From NCBI RefSeq assembly GCF_022179445.1, contig NZ_BPQU01000021.1, forward strand, positions 1 through 64,000: a DNA stretch of 64,000 nucleotides, written 5' to 3'. The first letter of the stretch is position 1; every line of letters starts with the position of its first letter. Below the pieces are notes generated by a model. The model was not told the DNA's origin, did not search any database, and was given only the letters and a program-made list of their open reading frames with translations. The position numbers were made by a program, and so were the translations under genes. This DNA comes from Methylobacterium mesophilicum. GTDB taxonomy: Bacteria > Pseudomonadota > Alphaproteobacteria > Rhizobiales > Beijerinckiaceae. This document shows, one piece after another, positions 32,102 through 41,512 of the stretch.

Positions 32102-32983
32102 ATGAGTCTAAAACCCTCCGTCTTCGTCGAACGCGTACAGCCGGCGGCCTGGGGCGAAGCCCTCGCTTGGGAACGTCAACTGCTTGGCGCCGTGCTGGGC
32201 GACCCATCCCTCCATGATGACCTTCGCGATCTCGTCGCGCCCGAAGATTTCTCGACAGGCATCCATGAGCGCCTGTTCGAGGCCGTACCGCGAATCACGG
32301 GTTCGGATGGGTCCATCGAGCGGGACGCGATCCCGGCCGCATTAGGGGCTTATGCCTGGGATGCGGAAGGCGGTGTCGAAGCCTGGCTCGACCGGTTGCT
32401 GGCTGAGCGTGCCGCTGCCCCCGATGTGCTGCGGTGCGCGCGCGACATTCACGCAAACGCTGAACGACGGCGCGATCGGCCCGAACTGATCGATGAGGAC
32501 ACCGTCGCGTGGTGCCATCAACAGGTCGCCTTGCTCACGCGGCTGGCCGAGCGGTCCGACCCCTTATCTCAACAGATTGATTGGCAAAACATCGTTGGGG
32601 AGCTTCTGTACGTGGGCCGCTCGCAGACCAGCGGCGTGGTCCGCAAGATGGAGCTGGTTTTCGAACATCTCGTCAAACTCCTGTCAGACCCGGACGCGCC
32701 CAGCCGCAATCGGTGGCGGATCGAAATCGACGCGTTTCTGCTTCGGATCGCGCATGAGGCGAAGCCCTCCATGCGTCGACTGATCGACTTGGACGCTGCC
32801 TGGCGTCGTGGCGTTGCGGATGCCGCTGCCGGCCTTGCCGAATATGCGGTCCGCGTCCCTCGCGACCTGCCGCAGAAATGCCCGTTTACCTACGAGGATT
32901 TGACCGGCGGCACGTTGCCGGTCACCGCCCTCCTTGAGAAGCTGGCCGCGACCGGCAATATGAACGCACGTCAACAGCCGTGA
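32102..32983 (+). CDS. DnaB N-terminal-like and DUF29-like fusion protein
   Basis: A 293-residue protein inserted between bolA and grxD. Residues 20-70 (ERQLLGAVLGDPSLHDDLRD, LVAPEDFSTGIHERLFEAV) resemble the N-terminal helical domain of the replicative helicase DnaB, which binds primase. Residues 130-260 (TVAWCHQQVALLTRL, IDWQNIVGELLYVGRSQ, VFEHLVKLLSD, NRWRIEIDAF) match the layout of DUF29, a small helical domain often found in mobile or cyanobacterial genes of unknown role. No Walker motifs are present, so it is not a helicase. Its GC content is lower than the neighbours. Function unknown. Confidence 0.65.
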   Translation: MSLKPSVFVERVQPAAWGEALAWERQLLGAVLGDPSLHDDLRDLVAPEDFSTGIHERLFEAVPRITGSDGSIERDAIPAALGAYAWDAEGGVEAWLDRLLAERAAAPDVLRCARDIHANAERRRDRPELIDEDTVAWCHQQVALLTRLAERSDPLSQQIDWQNIVGELLYVGRSQTSGVVRKMELVFEHLVKLLSDPDAPSRNRWRIEIDAFLLRIAHEAKPSMRRLIDLDAAWRRGVADAAAGLAEYAVRVPRDLPQKCPFTYEDLTGGTLPVTALLEKLAATGNMNARQQP

Positions 32984-32991
32984 GATTCCCG

Positions 32992-33330
32992 ATGACCGAC
33001 GCCAACGCAACCATCCAGAACGAGATCGCCTCCCAGGACGTGGTGGTGTTCATGAAGGGCACCCCGCAGATGCCGCAATGCGGCTTCTCGGGCCAGGTGG
33101 TGCAGATCCTCAATTACCTCGAAGTGCCGTTCAAGGGCGTGAACGTGCTGGCCGACCAGGGCATCCGCGAGGGCATCAAGGCCTTCTCGAACTGGCCGAC
33201 CATCCCGCAGATCTACGTGAAGGGCGAGTTCGTCGGCGGCTGCGACATCACCCGCGAGATGTTCCAGTCGGGCGAGTTGCAGACCTTCCTGGCCGAGAAG
33301 GGCATCCCGGTGAAGTCCGCCGCCGCCTGA
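32992..33330 (+). CDS. grxD: Monothiol glutaredoxin, Grx4 family
   Basis: A 112-residue CGFS-type glutaredoxin that carries and transfers [2Fe-2S] clusters, typically with BolA. The start is the ATG at 32992 (MTDANATIQNEI). Motifs: VVVFMKGTPQMPQCGFSGQ with Cys30 as the cluster ligand, SNWPTIPQIYVKGEFVGGCDI for the glutathione/cis-proline site. A strong terminator follows at 33358. The bolA-grxD pair is conserved in alphaproteobacteria; here it is interrupted by the DnaB-N/DUF29 gene. Confidence 0.95.
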   Translation: MTDANATIQNEIASQDVVVFMKGTPQMPQCGFSGQVVQILNYLEVPFKGVNVLADQGIREGIKAFSNWPTIPQIYVKGEFVGGCDITREMFQSGELQTFLAEKGIPVKSAAA

Positions 33331-33357
33331 TTTCTTTGGGACCCGGCCGGATGGATC

Positions 33358-33381
33358 AGGGCGCCTGCGGGCGCCCTTTTT
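33358..33381 (+). terminator. Rho-independent terminator after grxD
   Basis: A perfect 8-bp stem, AGGGCGCC and GGCGCCCT, encloses a TGCG loop and runs into five T. It should end the purL-bolA-grxD transcript before rlmN. Confidence 0.85.
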
Positions 33382-33478
33382 CGTGGCCGACTGCCATAGC
33401 GCCCGGTCGGGTCACCCGTGGGCGGGAAGCATTCGCGTTCGCCGGCACGATCGCCTATATCAGAACCGTTCCACAGCT

Positions 33479-34771
33479 ATGGATAGACCGATCATCATGG
33501 CGACGCCGTCGCTCGACAGCGCCCGCGCGGCCGAACCCGCGATCGAGAAGGCGCCCGATTTCCAGCCCATGCCGCTCCCCGGCCGGCGCCCCTCGCTGGT
33601 CGGGCTGACCCGCGAGGCGCTCAAGGCGCAACTCGTGGCGATGGGCGTGCCCGAGCGCGAGAGCCGGATGCGGGCCGGCCAGCTCTGGCACTGGGTCAAC
33701 TTCCGCGGGGCGAACGACTTCGCCGAGATGACCAATGTCGGCAAGGCCCTGAAGGCCGAGCTGGCGCAGCACTTCACCCTGGAGCGTCCCGAGGTCGCGA
33801 GCCGCCAGGTCTCCCGCGACGGCACCCGCAAGTGGCTGCTGCGCATGGCGCCGACCAACCCGCAGGAGCACAATCGCGGCGCCGAGATCGAGTGCGTGTA
33901 CATCCCGGGTCCGGACCGGGGCACGCTCTGCGTCTCCTCGCAGGTCGGCTGCACCCTCACCTGCTCGTTCTGCCACACCGGCACGCAGCGCCTCGTGCGC
34001 AACCTCTCGGCCGCCGAGATCGTGCAGCAGTTGGTGACCGCCCGGGACGAGCTCGGCGATTGGCCCGGCCAGATGCCGAGCCGCGACGCCTCCGGGGCCG
34101 GCGACGTCGGACGCCTGGTGACCAACATCGTGTTCATGGGCATGGGCGAGCCCCTGTACAATCTCGACGCGGTGATCGACGCCGTGGGGGTGATGTCCGA
34201 CCAGGAGGGGCTCGCCCTGTCCCGGCGGCGCATCACGGTCTCGACCTCTGGGGTCGTGCCGCAGATCCCCCGGCTCGGTGAGGCGGCCAACTCCATGCTG
34301 GCGATCTCGCTCCACGCGGTGCGCGACGATCTCCGCAACGAGCTGGTGCCGCTCAACCGCAAATACCCGATCGCGCAGCTGCTCGAAGCCTGCCGGACCT
34401 ATCCGGGCGTGAGCAACGCCCGCCGCATCACCTTCGAGTACGTGATGCTGAAGGGCGTCAACGATTCCGACGCCGATGCGCGCGAACTGGTCCGCCTGCT
34501 CAAGGGCATCCCGGCCAAGATCAACCTGATCCCGTTCAATCCCTGGCCCGGCAGTCTTTACGAATGCTCGGATTGGGACCGGATCGAGCGCTTCTCCGAG
34601 ATCGTGTTCAACGCCGGCTACGCCTCGCCGGTGCGCACCCCCCGGGGCCGGGACATCCTGGCCGCCTGCGGCCAGCTCAAGAGCGAGACCGAGAAGCTGC
34701 GCGCCCGGGCCCGGCTGATGCAAGAGGAAGGTATCGGCGCCGAGGGGTTCTACGCTGGGCTGGACGACTGA
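33479..34771 (+). CDS. rlmN: Dual-specificity 23S rRNA/tRNA methyltransferase RlmN
   Basis: RlmN is a radical-SAM enzyme that methylates C2 of adenosine 2503 in 23S rRNA and of A37 in some tRNAs. The radical-SAM cluster motif is CTLTCSFCHTG (first Cys near residue 158), with MGMGEPLYNLD, SRRRITVSTSGVVPQIP and the catalytic-cysteine C-terminus region VRTPRGRDILAACGQL. Two starts are close together, ATG at 33479 and at 33497 (MATPSL); I give the longer one (430 residues) but neither has a strong ribosome site. A TATATC box at 33457 may be its promoter -10. The gene ends just before a repeat at 34781 and converges on an MscS-type gene. Confidence 0.95.
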   Translation: MDRPIIMATPSLDSARAAEPAIEKAPDFQPMPLPGRRPSLVGLTREALKAQLVAMGVPERESRMRAGQLWHWVNFRGANDFAEMTNVGKALKAELAQHFTLERPEVASRQVSRDGTRKWLLRMAPTNPQEHNRGAEIECVYIPGPDRGTLCVSSQVGCTLTCSFCHTGTQRLVRNLSAAEIVQQLVTARDELGDWPGQMPSRDASGAGDVGRLVTNIVFMGMGEPLYNLDAVIDAVGVMSDQEGLALSRRRITVSTSGVVPQIPRLGEAANSMLAISLHAVRDDLRNELVPLNRKYPIAQLLEACRTYPGVSNARRITFEYVMLKGVNDSDADARELVRLLKGIPAKINLIPFNPWPGSLYECSDWDRIERFSEIVFNAGYASPVRTPRGRDILAACGQLKSETEKLRARARLMQEEGIGAEGFYAGLDD

Positions 34772-34780
34772 CGCAGGTCC

Positions 34781-34895
34781 GGTTTCGAAAGGTCCGAGAC
34801 CTTTCGTGGGTGCAGGGCAAAGCCCTGTTGCCGGCTCCGCCCGGTGTCGGGCTCTGCCCTGACAACCCGCCAAAGGGCCGTGCCCGTTGGAATCC
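34781..34895 (-). repeat. Hairpin-rich intergenic repeat, copy A
   Basis: This is the reverse-strand version of the element at 44063 and 47095: read on the minus strand it runs from GGATTCCAACGGGC through GGGCGGAGCC and AGGGCTTTGCCCTG to GAAAGGTCTCGGACCTTTCG. Several short stems can form. It fills the gap between the convergent rlmN and MscS-type genes. Confidence 0.85.
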
Positions 34896-34901
34896 TGGGT
34901 A

Positions 34902-36026
34902 TCACGCCGCGATCCGCTGCCCGTCCGCCCGGCGCAAGGGGGGCTCCTCGGCGCCGACCCATTCCGTGCGGTGCCGCGGCAGGGCCTCGGGGTGCTCGGC
35001 CTGGAGCCAGGTGATCATCGCCTCGCGGATCACGCAGCGCAGGTCCCAGGCCTGGGGCGCATTGCGGGCGCTCACCAGCATCCGCACCTCGATGGTCGTT
35101 TCCCTGGCGTCCGAGACTTGGAGGTTGACGACCTTGCCGTCCCACAGGGGCGTGGCGGCGGCGATCTCGGACAGCTTCTCGCGCATCCGGGCCACCGGGG
35201 CGCGGTGGTCGACATGCAGGAACACGCTGCCGATCAGCGAGGCGCCGTCCCGGGTCCAGTTCTGGAACGGCTTCTGGATGAAGTAGGTGAGCGGCAGCAC
35301 CAGGCGCCGCCAGTCCCACAGGCGCACCACCACGTAGGTGGAGGTGATCTCTTCGACCCAGCCCCATTCGTTCTCGACGATGATCGCGTCCTCGATCCGG
35401 ATCGGCTGGGTGATGGCGATCTGGATGCCGGCCACGAGGTTCGACAGGACCGGCTGCATGGCAAGCCCCAGGATCAGGCCGGCGGCCCCCGCCGAGGCCA
35501 GCAGGCTCACCCCGTACTGGCGCACCGGCTCGAAGGTCATGAGCGCCACCGAGACGGTGATCAGGCCGACCAGGGTGACGGCGGCGCGCTCCAGGATGCG
35601 CATCTGGGTGAAGTGCTTGCGCGCCAGCAGGTTGTCCTCGGCGTCGAGCTTGAACCGGCGTAGGTAGATCACCGTGGCGATGTGGAGCGCGGTGGCGCAG
35701 CACCAGCCGGTGAGCGTCACGAAGGCGACGAGCAGGATCTGGTTGAGGGCGATCCGCACCTCCCAGGACAGGTGTACCGTCGTCGAGGCGAGGCTGATCG
35801 CCACGACGATCAGGCCCAGGCGGCTCGGTCCGCGGCTGCGCGAGACCAGGGAGCGCCAGAACAGGCTCTTGCTCGCCACCGCCCGCTTCATCGCCCGGTA
35901 CGCGACCCCGTGCAGCGGCATCACCACGGCGCAGCAGGTGACGATCAGGATCAGGCTCTCGGCCCACCACGGCAGATAGGCCAGCACGGAGGCGGCGCGG
36001 CCGGTCAGGGCATTAAGGTCCGGCAT
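34902..36026 (-). CDS. Mechanosensitive ion channel, MscS family
   Basis: A 374-residue membrane channel opened by membrane tension, protecting against osmotic downshock. The N-terminal third has several hydrophobic helices (WWAESLILIVTCCAVVMPLHG, LGLIVVAISLASTTV, ILLVAFVTLTGWCCATALHIA). The pore helix region reads LLASAGAAGLILGLAMQPVLSNLVAGIQIAI, then the MscS beta domain with IRIEDAIIVENEWGWVEEITSTYVVVRLWDWRRLVLPLTYF. I start at the ATG at 36026; the frame extends upstream into sequence without features. The 200 bases upstream of it (36027-36226) show no gene. Confidence 0.92.
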   Translation of the reverse strand: MPDLNALTGRAASVLAYLPWWAESLILIVTCCAVVMPLHGVAYRAMKRAVASKSLFWRSLVSRSRGPSRLGLIVVAISLASTTVHLSWEVRIALNQILLVAFVTLTGWCCATALHIATVIYLRRFKLDAEDNLLARKHFTQMRILERAAVTLVGLITVSVALMTFEPVRQYGVSLLASAGAAGLILGLAMQPVLSNLVAGIQIAITQPIRIEDAIIVENEWGWVEEITSTYVVVRLWDWRRLVLPLTYFIQKPFQNWTRDGASLIGSVFLHVDHRAPVARMREKLSEIAAATPLWDGKVVNLQVSDARETTIEVRMLVSARNAPQAWDLRCVIREAMITWLQAEHPEALPRHRTEWVGAEEPPLRRADGQRIAA

Positions 36027-36226
36027 CGGGCATGACCTCCACGGGTTCCGAACGGGACCTGGAGGAATGGGCGGCACCGGTCAGGGTTCCGCAGCGCACC
36101 ATGCCGGCGCTGCAACGCAGCGGCATGGTCAGGACGCGGCCGGACGGTTGCGTTTCGGTGCCCGGCCGGGCAGCCGCGCGCGTTCGCCGGCGACCCGTCC
36201 CGATGGGCGAGCCGATCCCGTGCCCC

Positions 36227-39200
36227 TTACCGCGCCGCCCCGATCTCCACGCTGCCGGTCGCTGTGCGGCCGAAGCGCGCCGGCCGGTACATGTCCTCCA
36301 CCGAGGCGCCCGGATGCACGTAGGTCCCGGGCGAGACCGCCCGGACCGTGTAGGCCACGGTGAAGAACGCCGACTGGCTCGGGTCGCGGTCGTAGGCGGC
36401 CACGAAACGGTCGTCGCGGAACTCGGTGTGGACCGGCTGCACCTCCGACTTCGCGAAGGCGAGGCCCTGGAGGGCGTCGGCGTCGAGCAGCTTCGGGTTG
36501 TCGATCTCCAGCCCCGCCGGCAAAGGATCGACCAGTAGGATCCGCCCGGCCTGGGCCTTGTCCTCGGTCACCTTGAGCACCACCACGAGCCGGTCGTTCT
36601 GGCGCAGGCCGTGGGCCGGATCGACCACGCTGCCGTCGAGCCGGTGGATGCTGCGCTCGATCCTGTAGCCCTGGGCGGCAGCGGGCTCGGGCACCAGCGG
36701 GCTGCCGTTCACCCCCAGCACCACCTGCACCGGCGCCCGGCCGGTGTTGACCAGCGCGACGCTGCGCCCGTCCAGGGCCGGCCCCCGGTAGATCCGGGCG
36801 AGCGGCCCGGCCTGCGCCGCGCCGTCGAGGCTGAACGACAGGGCGTCGGCCTCCTTGGACAGGCCCTCGGCCGCGAGCACCAGCCAGGCATTCTCCTGCG
36901 TGCTGGTCGTCCGCGTGTCCTGGGATTCCTCGCCGATCACCGCGGCCACCGGGGCCAGCGCGACCTGGGTCAGCCCGCTCTCGGCCGCCAGCGCGATCAG
37001 GCCGGCCCCGTCGCGCAGGCGGGAGCCGTAATCGGCCCGGTACACGCCCGTATCCCGCTGGGCTCGCAGCGTGGCGAGCGCCGCGTCCATCGCCTTGGCG
37101 GCACGACCCCGGTCGCCCAGGAGCGCCAGGGAGGCGGCGAGCTGTGCCCGGCCGAGCCCGGTCGCGAAGGCGTCGAGCTTGGTGTCCACAAGGTAGCGCA
37201 GGTCGCCCATCACCGGCCGGCCGTTGCGGGCCAGCACGTAGGCGGCGTAGGCGAGGTCGGCGCCGCCGTCCCGCACCTCCGTGGCGTTCGCGACGGTGTT
37301 GCGCAGGCGATCCAGCGCCTGGGTGAAGGCCCCCTGGGGCACCGCGAAGCCGCGCTCCCGGGCGCGGGTGAGGAAGTCGGTCACGTAGGCGTCGAGCCAG
37401 ACGTCGCCCGACCCTTGCGCCGACCACAGGCCGAAATCCCCGCTTGCATCCTGGCGGGCGAGCAGCCGCTCGATCGACTCGCGCACCCGGTCGTCGACGT
37501 TCGCGTCGAGGGCCAGCTTGTCGAGCCCGGCCAGGCGGTTGACGTAGAGCAGCGGCATCGCCCGGCTGACGATCTGCTCGGAACAGCCGTAGGGATAGCG
37601 GTCGAGCGCCTGGAGCAGCGCCGGCACGTCGAGGCCCGGGAGCGCCGAGGCCGAGAGCGTGACGCTGCCGGTTCCGGGCAGCAGGTCGGCCAGCAGGTCG
37701 GCGCTCACCGTCAGGCCGGCCCCCGGCGCCAGGTTGCGCACCGACCGGCGCAGCAGCGCCCCGGTCCCCGGCAGCACGCCGAGCGCGAAGCTCTGGCCGA
37801 GAGGGCCGTCGAGGCCGGGCCCCGACAAAGCGAGGTCGAGCCGCGCCGTGCCCGGGCCCGCGGCGGTGATCGGGACCACGACCTGGCCCCTGCCCCCGGC
37901 CTCCAGCCGGATCGTCTGGCGCAGGGCCCCGGCGCCGATCAGGATCGGGCCGGACGGGGCGATGTCGACCGTGTAGTCGCCCGCCCGGCCCTCGACGTTG
38001 TCGAGCGCCATGAACAGGCGCGAGCGGTCGCCGGTATCGAGGAAGCGCGGCAGCGTGGCGGCGAGCACCACGGGGTCGCGGATGATCACGTCCGCCTGCG
38101 TCTGCCCGACCCGGTCGCCGCTCCAGGCGGTGACCATCACGCGGCCGGTGCCGTTGAACGCCGGCAGCGGGAAGGTGACGCTGGCGGCCCCGTCCGGCCC
38201 CACGGTCACGACGCCCGAGAACAGCGCGAGCGGCGCCTGGGTCGGCGGCGCGTCGGCGAGCTCGCCGCCCCCCGCGTCGCCCCCGGAGCGGATCGCCCCG
38301 GCCGAGCCCTGCATGCCGTCGATCAGGTAGCCGTAGAGGTCGCGGAACTCCGGACCCAGCGCCTTCTGGCCAAGGAAGTACTGGGTCGGGTTCGGCGCCT
38401 CGTAGCGGGTCAGGTTGAGGATGCCGACATCGACCAGCGCAACGGTGATCCGCGCCGGCTCGCCGGCCTTCAGACCGGTGAGCTGCACCGGGATCGTCAG
38501 GTCCTGGCGCGGGCGGGTGCGCTCCGGGGCCTTCACGGCGACGCCGAGGCTGCGCCGCTCGCGGTCCACCGAGAACCAGGCGAGCCCGAGCGCCCGCCCC
38601 GGCAGCCGCTTGGCCGCCTGGTCGAGGGGCCGGTAGGCGGTGGCCACCAGGTAGGCGCCCGCGCCCCACTCGGCCTTGACCGGCAGGCTCACCGTGGTGC
38701 CGCCCGACGGGACGCTGACCTCGACGGTCTCGTGCACCCGGTCGCCGACCACCATGAGGCTCGCCTGCCCCTTGAACGACGGGCTGAGCTTGGCCCGCAG
38801 GGTGTCGCCGGCCGCGTAGGCGGCCTTGTCGAGGGTGAGGTCGAGCAGGTCCGGCGCCTCCGCGGTCTCCGAGCCGCCCCAGCCGACGGTGAAGCCGAGG
38901 CTCGCGGTGGCGTCCGGGGCACCCGGGGCCGAGACCTCCAGCCGGTAGCGCCCGAGGCCGACCGGCGCCTCGATCCGGCCCGACCCGCCGGCCGCGAGGT
39001 CGAGGCCGCCCTCGGCGACGCGGCGGCTGGTCTTGACCGGCTCGAACGACCAGCGGCCGCCGGCGCGGTACCATTGGTAGCTCTGGTCGATCTGCGAGAG
39101 CGTCCAGGTCACGCCCGGCCGGGCCAGCAGCGTGCCGTCCGGGGCGGCGAAGACCACCGCGAAGGTCGCGCGTCCGCCCTCTTTCAGCTCGGAGAAGCCC

Positions 39201-41512
39201 TTCCGGATCGCCAGCACCGGGGCGGCCGGCAGGATCGGCAGGGTGAGGCTCCGCGACAGCGCCCGCCCGCCGGGCTCGCCGACCGCGAGGGTGATCTTCG
39301 CCTCCAGGGGCCGCGGCGCCGCGAGGTCCGGGATCGGCACCGGGACCGTGGCCAGGCCCCGCGCGTCCGTGGTCGCCCCGCCGGAGATCTCCTGGGTGAC
39401 CGGCTCCACCGCCTCGTCGTCGAGGCCGACGGCGTAGCCCTCGAGGCCCTTGATGCCGGAGCCGGAGGCGGCCTGCTGCACGACGACGCTGCCCGAGACG
39501 TCGAGCCCGGCGCCCGGGGCGCCGTAGAGGTAACGCGCGGTCACGGCGACCTGCGCGGCCTCGCCCCGGCGCAGGCCAGCCTGCGCCGGCTTGAGAGTCA
39601 CCTCCAGACGCTCGGGGACGTAATCCTCCAGCAGGAAGCTGGTCTCGCCCAGGGCCGGCGCCTTCGGGTCGCTGTAGGCGGCGATCCGCCAGGTGCCCCG
39701 CATGGCCCCCGACAGCAGCGGCAGCGGCAGCGCCCGGCCGCCGAGCCCCTGGTCCGGCACCGAGACCCGGCGATACTCGACCCCGTCCGGGCGCTTCACC
39801 ACCACGGTCAGCGGCAGGTTCGGCACCGCGGCGCCCCTCGGGTCGCGGAGCAGGGCGGTGATCTGCACGGTCTCGCCCGAGCGGTAGACCCCCCGCTCGG
39901 TGAACAGGTAGGCGTCGAGGCCGCCGCTCTCGGGCCTACCCTTCACGCCCCGGTCGGTCAGGTCGAAGGCGCCGAGGTTGAGGTCGAGGAAGCCGTAATC
40001 GTCCCCAGCCTGGGCGACCACGAGGCTCGGCGCGGTGCCGCCCTCCCCGCGGGCGAGGCCCGGACCGAACACGGCCCGGCCCTGGGCATCGGTCCTGGCG
40101 GTGCCCAGCACTTCGTTGTTGCGGGCGACCAGCCGGATCTCGGCCCCCGGCAGGACCTGCGCGGAGGCGAGCGAGCGCAGGACCACGTTGACCCCGTCCC
40201 GCCCCTTGGTGGCGGTGAGGCCGAGATCCGAGACCACGAACCACTGGGTCGCCTGGGTCTCGTATCCGTCCTCGTCCCCGGCGACCGTGCCGGAGGGCCG
40301 GGCCACCATCACGTAGATCCCGGGTTCCAGCTTGCCCACCGCCTGCAGGACCGGGAAGGCGGTCACGGCCTCCTGGTTCAGCTCGGCCTTGGCGGTGTCG
40401 AGGGTGCCCTTCCAGACGCGCTGGCCCTTCTCGGCCGCAAGCGTCGCAGCATTCGTGCCGCTGAGCTGCCCCAGGAAATCTTCGGAGCGCAGGGTCGGCA
40501 GCAGGCTGCGGTCGCCGATGCGCAGGACCTCGACGTCGAGCTTGGCGGCGTTCACCGAGACCAGGGGCACGCCCGCCTGCCCGGTGCGGGGCAGGACGTA
40601 GTTACGCCCGGTGAACCGGACCTGCGGGGCGCGGTCGCGGACGTAGATCTCGTAATCCGCGGACTTGAGCAGGCTCTCGCCCACCGCGGACGGCAGCCCC
40701 TGGCGCAGGACCACCGCATACCGGCCGCCATGCTTCAGCCCGTCGACGCAGACCTGCGCGTTCTCGGCGGTCACGGCGGCGCTGCTGCTGCCCGAGACCG
40801 CCACGTAGGGGGCGTAGTCGGTCTTGGGGACCACGGGCTCCGAGAGGGTGAAGCACAGGCGTGGCGCGGCGGCATCCGAATCGACCTTGTAGTCGAGGAT
40901 GCGGAAGCCGTGCTCGGCCCGCAAGGCCTCGTAGGTCCGGTGCATCGCGGGCAGATCGTCGAGGGCCAGGCTGGCCGCGTAGGCGTTCAGGGCCGGCCGC
41001 CAGTTGGATTGCCCGGCCTCCACGGCGCCGAGCTGCGCCAGGGAGGCCGCCGCGTCGGCGGGCGAGCCGGCGCGCTCGTAGGCCCGGTAGGCCGCCGCGG
41101 CGGCCCGGTCCCGCAGGCGGGCCCGGCCTTGGTAATCGTTCTCCTCCAGGGCTTCGGCCGCCGCCGCGGCGGCCCGGGACAACGCCTGCCAGCTCCGGAT
41201 GTCGGCCGGGTCGGTCGCGACCGCGGCGGTGAGCGGGACCAGCGACTCGTCCGGCTTGCCGGCGGCCAGCAGCGCCTGTCCCGCGGCCCGGGACTGGCCG
41301 GCCGGCCTGAGCGGGCCTCCGGCCTCGGCCTTGAGCGCAGCCTCGAGCCGCACGGCGGCGCTGGCGAGATCGGTCCGGACGAAGGTCTTCTCGAAGGCTG
41401 CAGCCGGACGGGGCGCGGTGCGCGAGGCCGGCGCCGTCTGGGCGAGGGCCGGCCCGCAGGCGAGACCTGCCAGAAGCGCCAGAGCACCCGCCAGCCGGTT
41501 CCGCCACGCCAT
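36227..41512 (-). CDS. Alpha-2-macroglobulin family protein, YfhM type
   Basis: A very large (1761 residues) exported protein of the bacterial alpha-2-macroglobulin family, thought to trap proteases in the periplasm. From the ATG at 41512 it has a signal peptide (NRLAGALALLAGLACGPALA); the Cys is in a non-canonical lipobox (GLAC), so it may or may not be a lipoprotein. Many beta-sandwich MG domains follow, including the bait region and VAGDEDGYE segment. The thioester-type motif CSEQ is present (Cys1310, in YPYGCSEQIVSRAMPL), so covalent trapping is possible. Type 1 bacterial homologues are usually encoded next to pbpC (penicillin-binding protein 1C); that partner is absent on both sides here. 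The minus-strand neighbour is the MscS-type gene. Confidence 0.93.
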   Translation of the reverse strand: MAWRNRLAGALALLAGLACGPALAQTAPASRTAPRPAAAFEKTFVRTDLASAAVRLEAALKAEAGGPLRPAGQSRAAGQALLAAGKPDESLVPLTAAVATDPADIRSWQALSRAAAAAAEALEENDYQGRARLRDRAAAAAYRAYERAGSPADAAASLAQLGAVEAGQSNWRPALNAYAASLALDDLPAMHRTYEALRAEHGFRILDYKVDSDAAAPRLCFTLSEPVVPKTDYAPYVAVSGSSSAAVTAENAQVCVDGLKHGGRYAVVLRQGLPSAVGESLLKSADYEIYVRDRAPQVRFTGRNYVLPRTGQAGVPLVSVNAAKLDVEVLRIGDRSLLPTLRSEDFLGQLSGTNAATLAAEKGQRVWKGTLDTAKAELNQEAVTAFPVLQAVGKLEPGIYVMVARPSGTVAGDEDGYETQATQWFVVSDLGLTATKGRDGVNVVLRSLASAQVLPGAEIRLVARNNEVLGTARTDAQGRAVFGPGLARGEGGTAPSLVVAQAGDDYGFLDLNLGAFDLTDRGVKGRPESGGLDAYLFTERGVYRSGETVQITALLRDPRGAAVPNLPLTVVVKRPDGVEYRRVSVPDQGLGGRALPLPLLSGAMRGTWRIAAYSDPKAPALGETSFLLEDYVPERLEVTLKPAQAGLRRGEAAQVAVTARYLYGAPGAGLDVSGSVVVQQAASGSGIKGLEGYAVGLDDEAVEPVTQEISGGATTDARGLATVPVPIPDLAAPRPLEAKITLAVGEPGGRALSRSLTLPILPAAPVLAIRKGFSELKEGGRATFAVVFAAPDGTLLARPGVTWTLSQIDQSYQWYRAGGRWSFEPVKTSRRVAEGGLDLAAGGSGRIEAPVGLGRYRLEVSAPGAPDATASLGFTVGWGGSETAEAPDLLDLTLDKAAYAAGDTLRAKLSPSFKGQASLMVVGDRVHETVEVSVPSGGTTVSLPVKAEWGAGAYLVATAYRPLDQAAKRLPGRALGLAWFSVDRERRSLGVAVKAPERTRPRQDLTIPVQLTGLKAGEPARITVALVDVGILNLTRYEAPNPTQYFLGQKALGPEFRDLYGYLIDGMQGSAGAIRSGGDAGGGELADAPPTQAPLALFSGVVTVGPDGAASVTFPLPAFNGTGRVMVTAWSGDRVGQTQADVIIRDPVVLAATLPRFLDTGDRSRLFMALDNVEGRAGDYTVDIAPSGPILIGAGALRQTIRLEAGGRGQVVVPITAAGPGTARLDLALSGPGLDGPLGQSFALGVLPGTGALLRRSVRNLAPGAGLTVSADLLADLLPGTGSVTLSASALPGLDVPALLQALDRYPYGCSEQIVSRAMPLLYVNRLAGLDKLALDANVDDRVRESIERLLARQDASGDFGLWSAQGSGDVWLDAYVTDFLTRARERGFAVPQGAFTQALDRLRNTVANATEVRDGGADLAYAAYVLARNGRPVMGDLRYLVDTKLDAFATGLGRAQLAASLALLGDRGRAAKAMDAALATLRAQRDTGVYRADYGSRLRDGAGLIALAAESGLTQVALAPVAAVIGEESQDTRTTSTQENAWLVLAAEGLSKEADALSFSLDGAAQAGPLARIYRGPALDGRSVALVNTGRAPVQVVLGVNGSPLVPEPAAAQGYRIERSIHRLDGSVVDPAHGLRQNDRLVVVLKVTEDKAQAGRILLVDPLPAGLEIDNPKLLDADALQGLAFAKSEVQPVHTEFRDDRFVAAYDRDPSQSAFFTVAYTVRAVSPGTYVHPGASVEDMYRPARFGRTATGSVEIGAAR

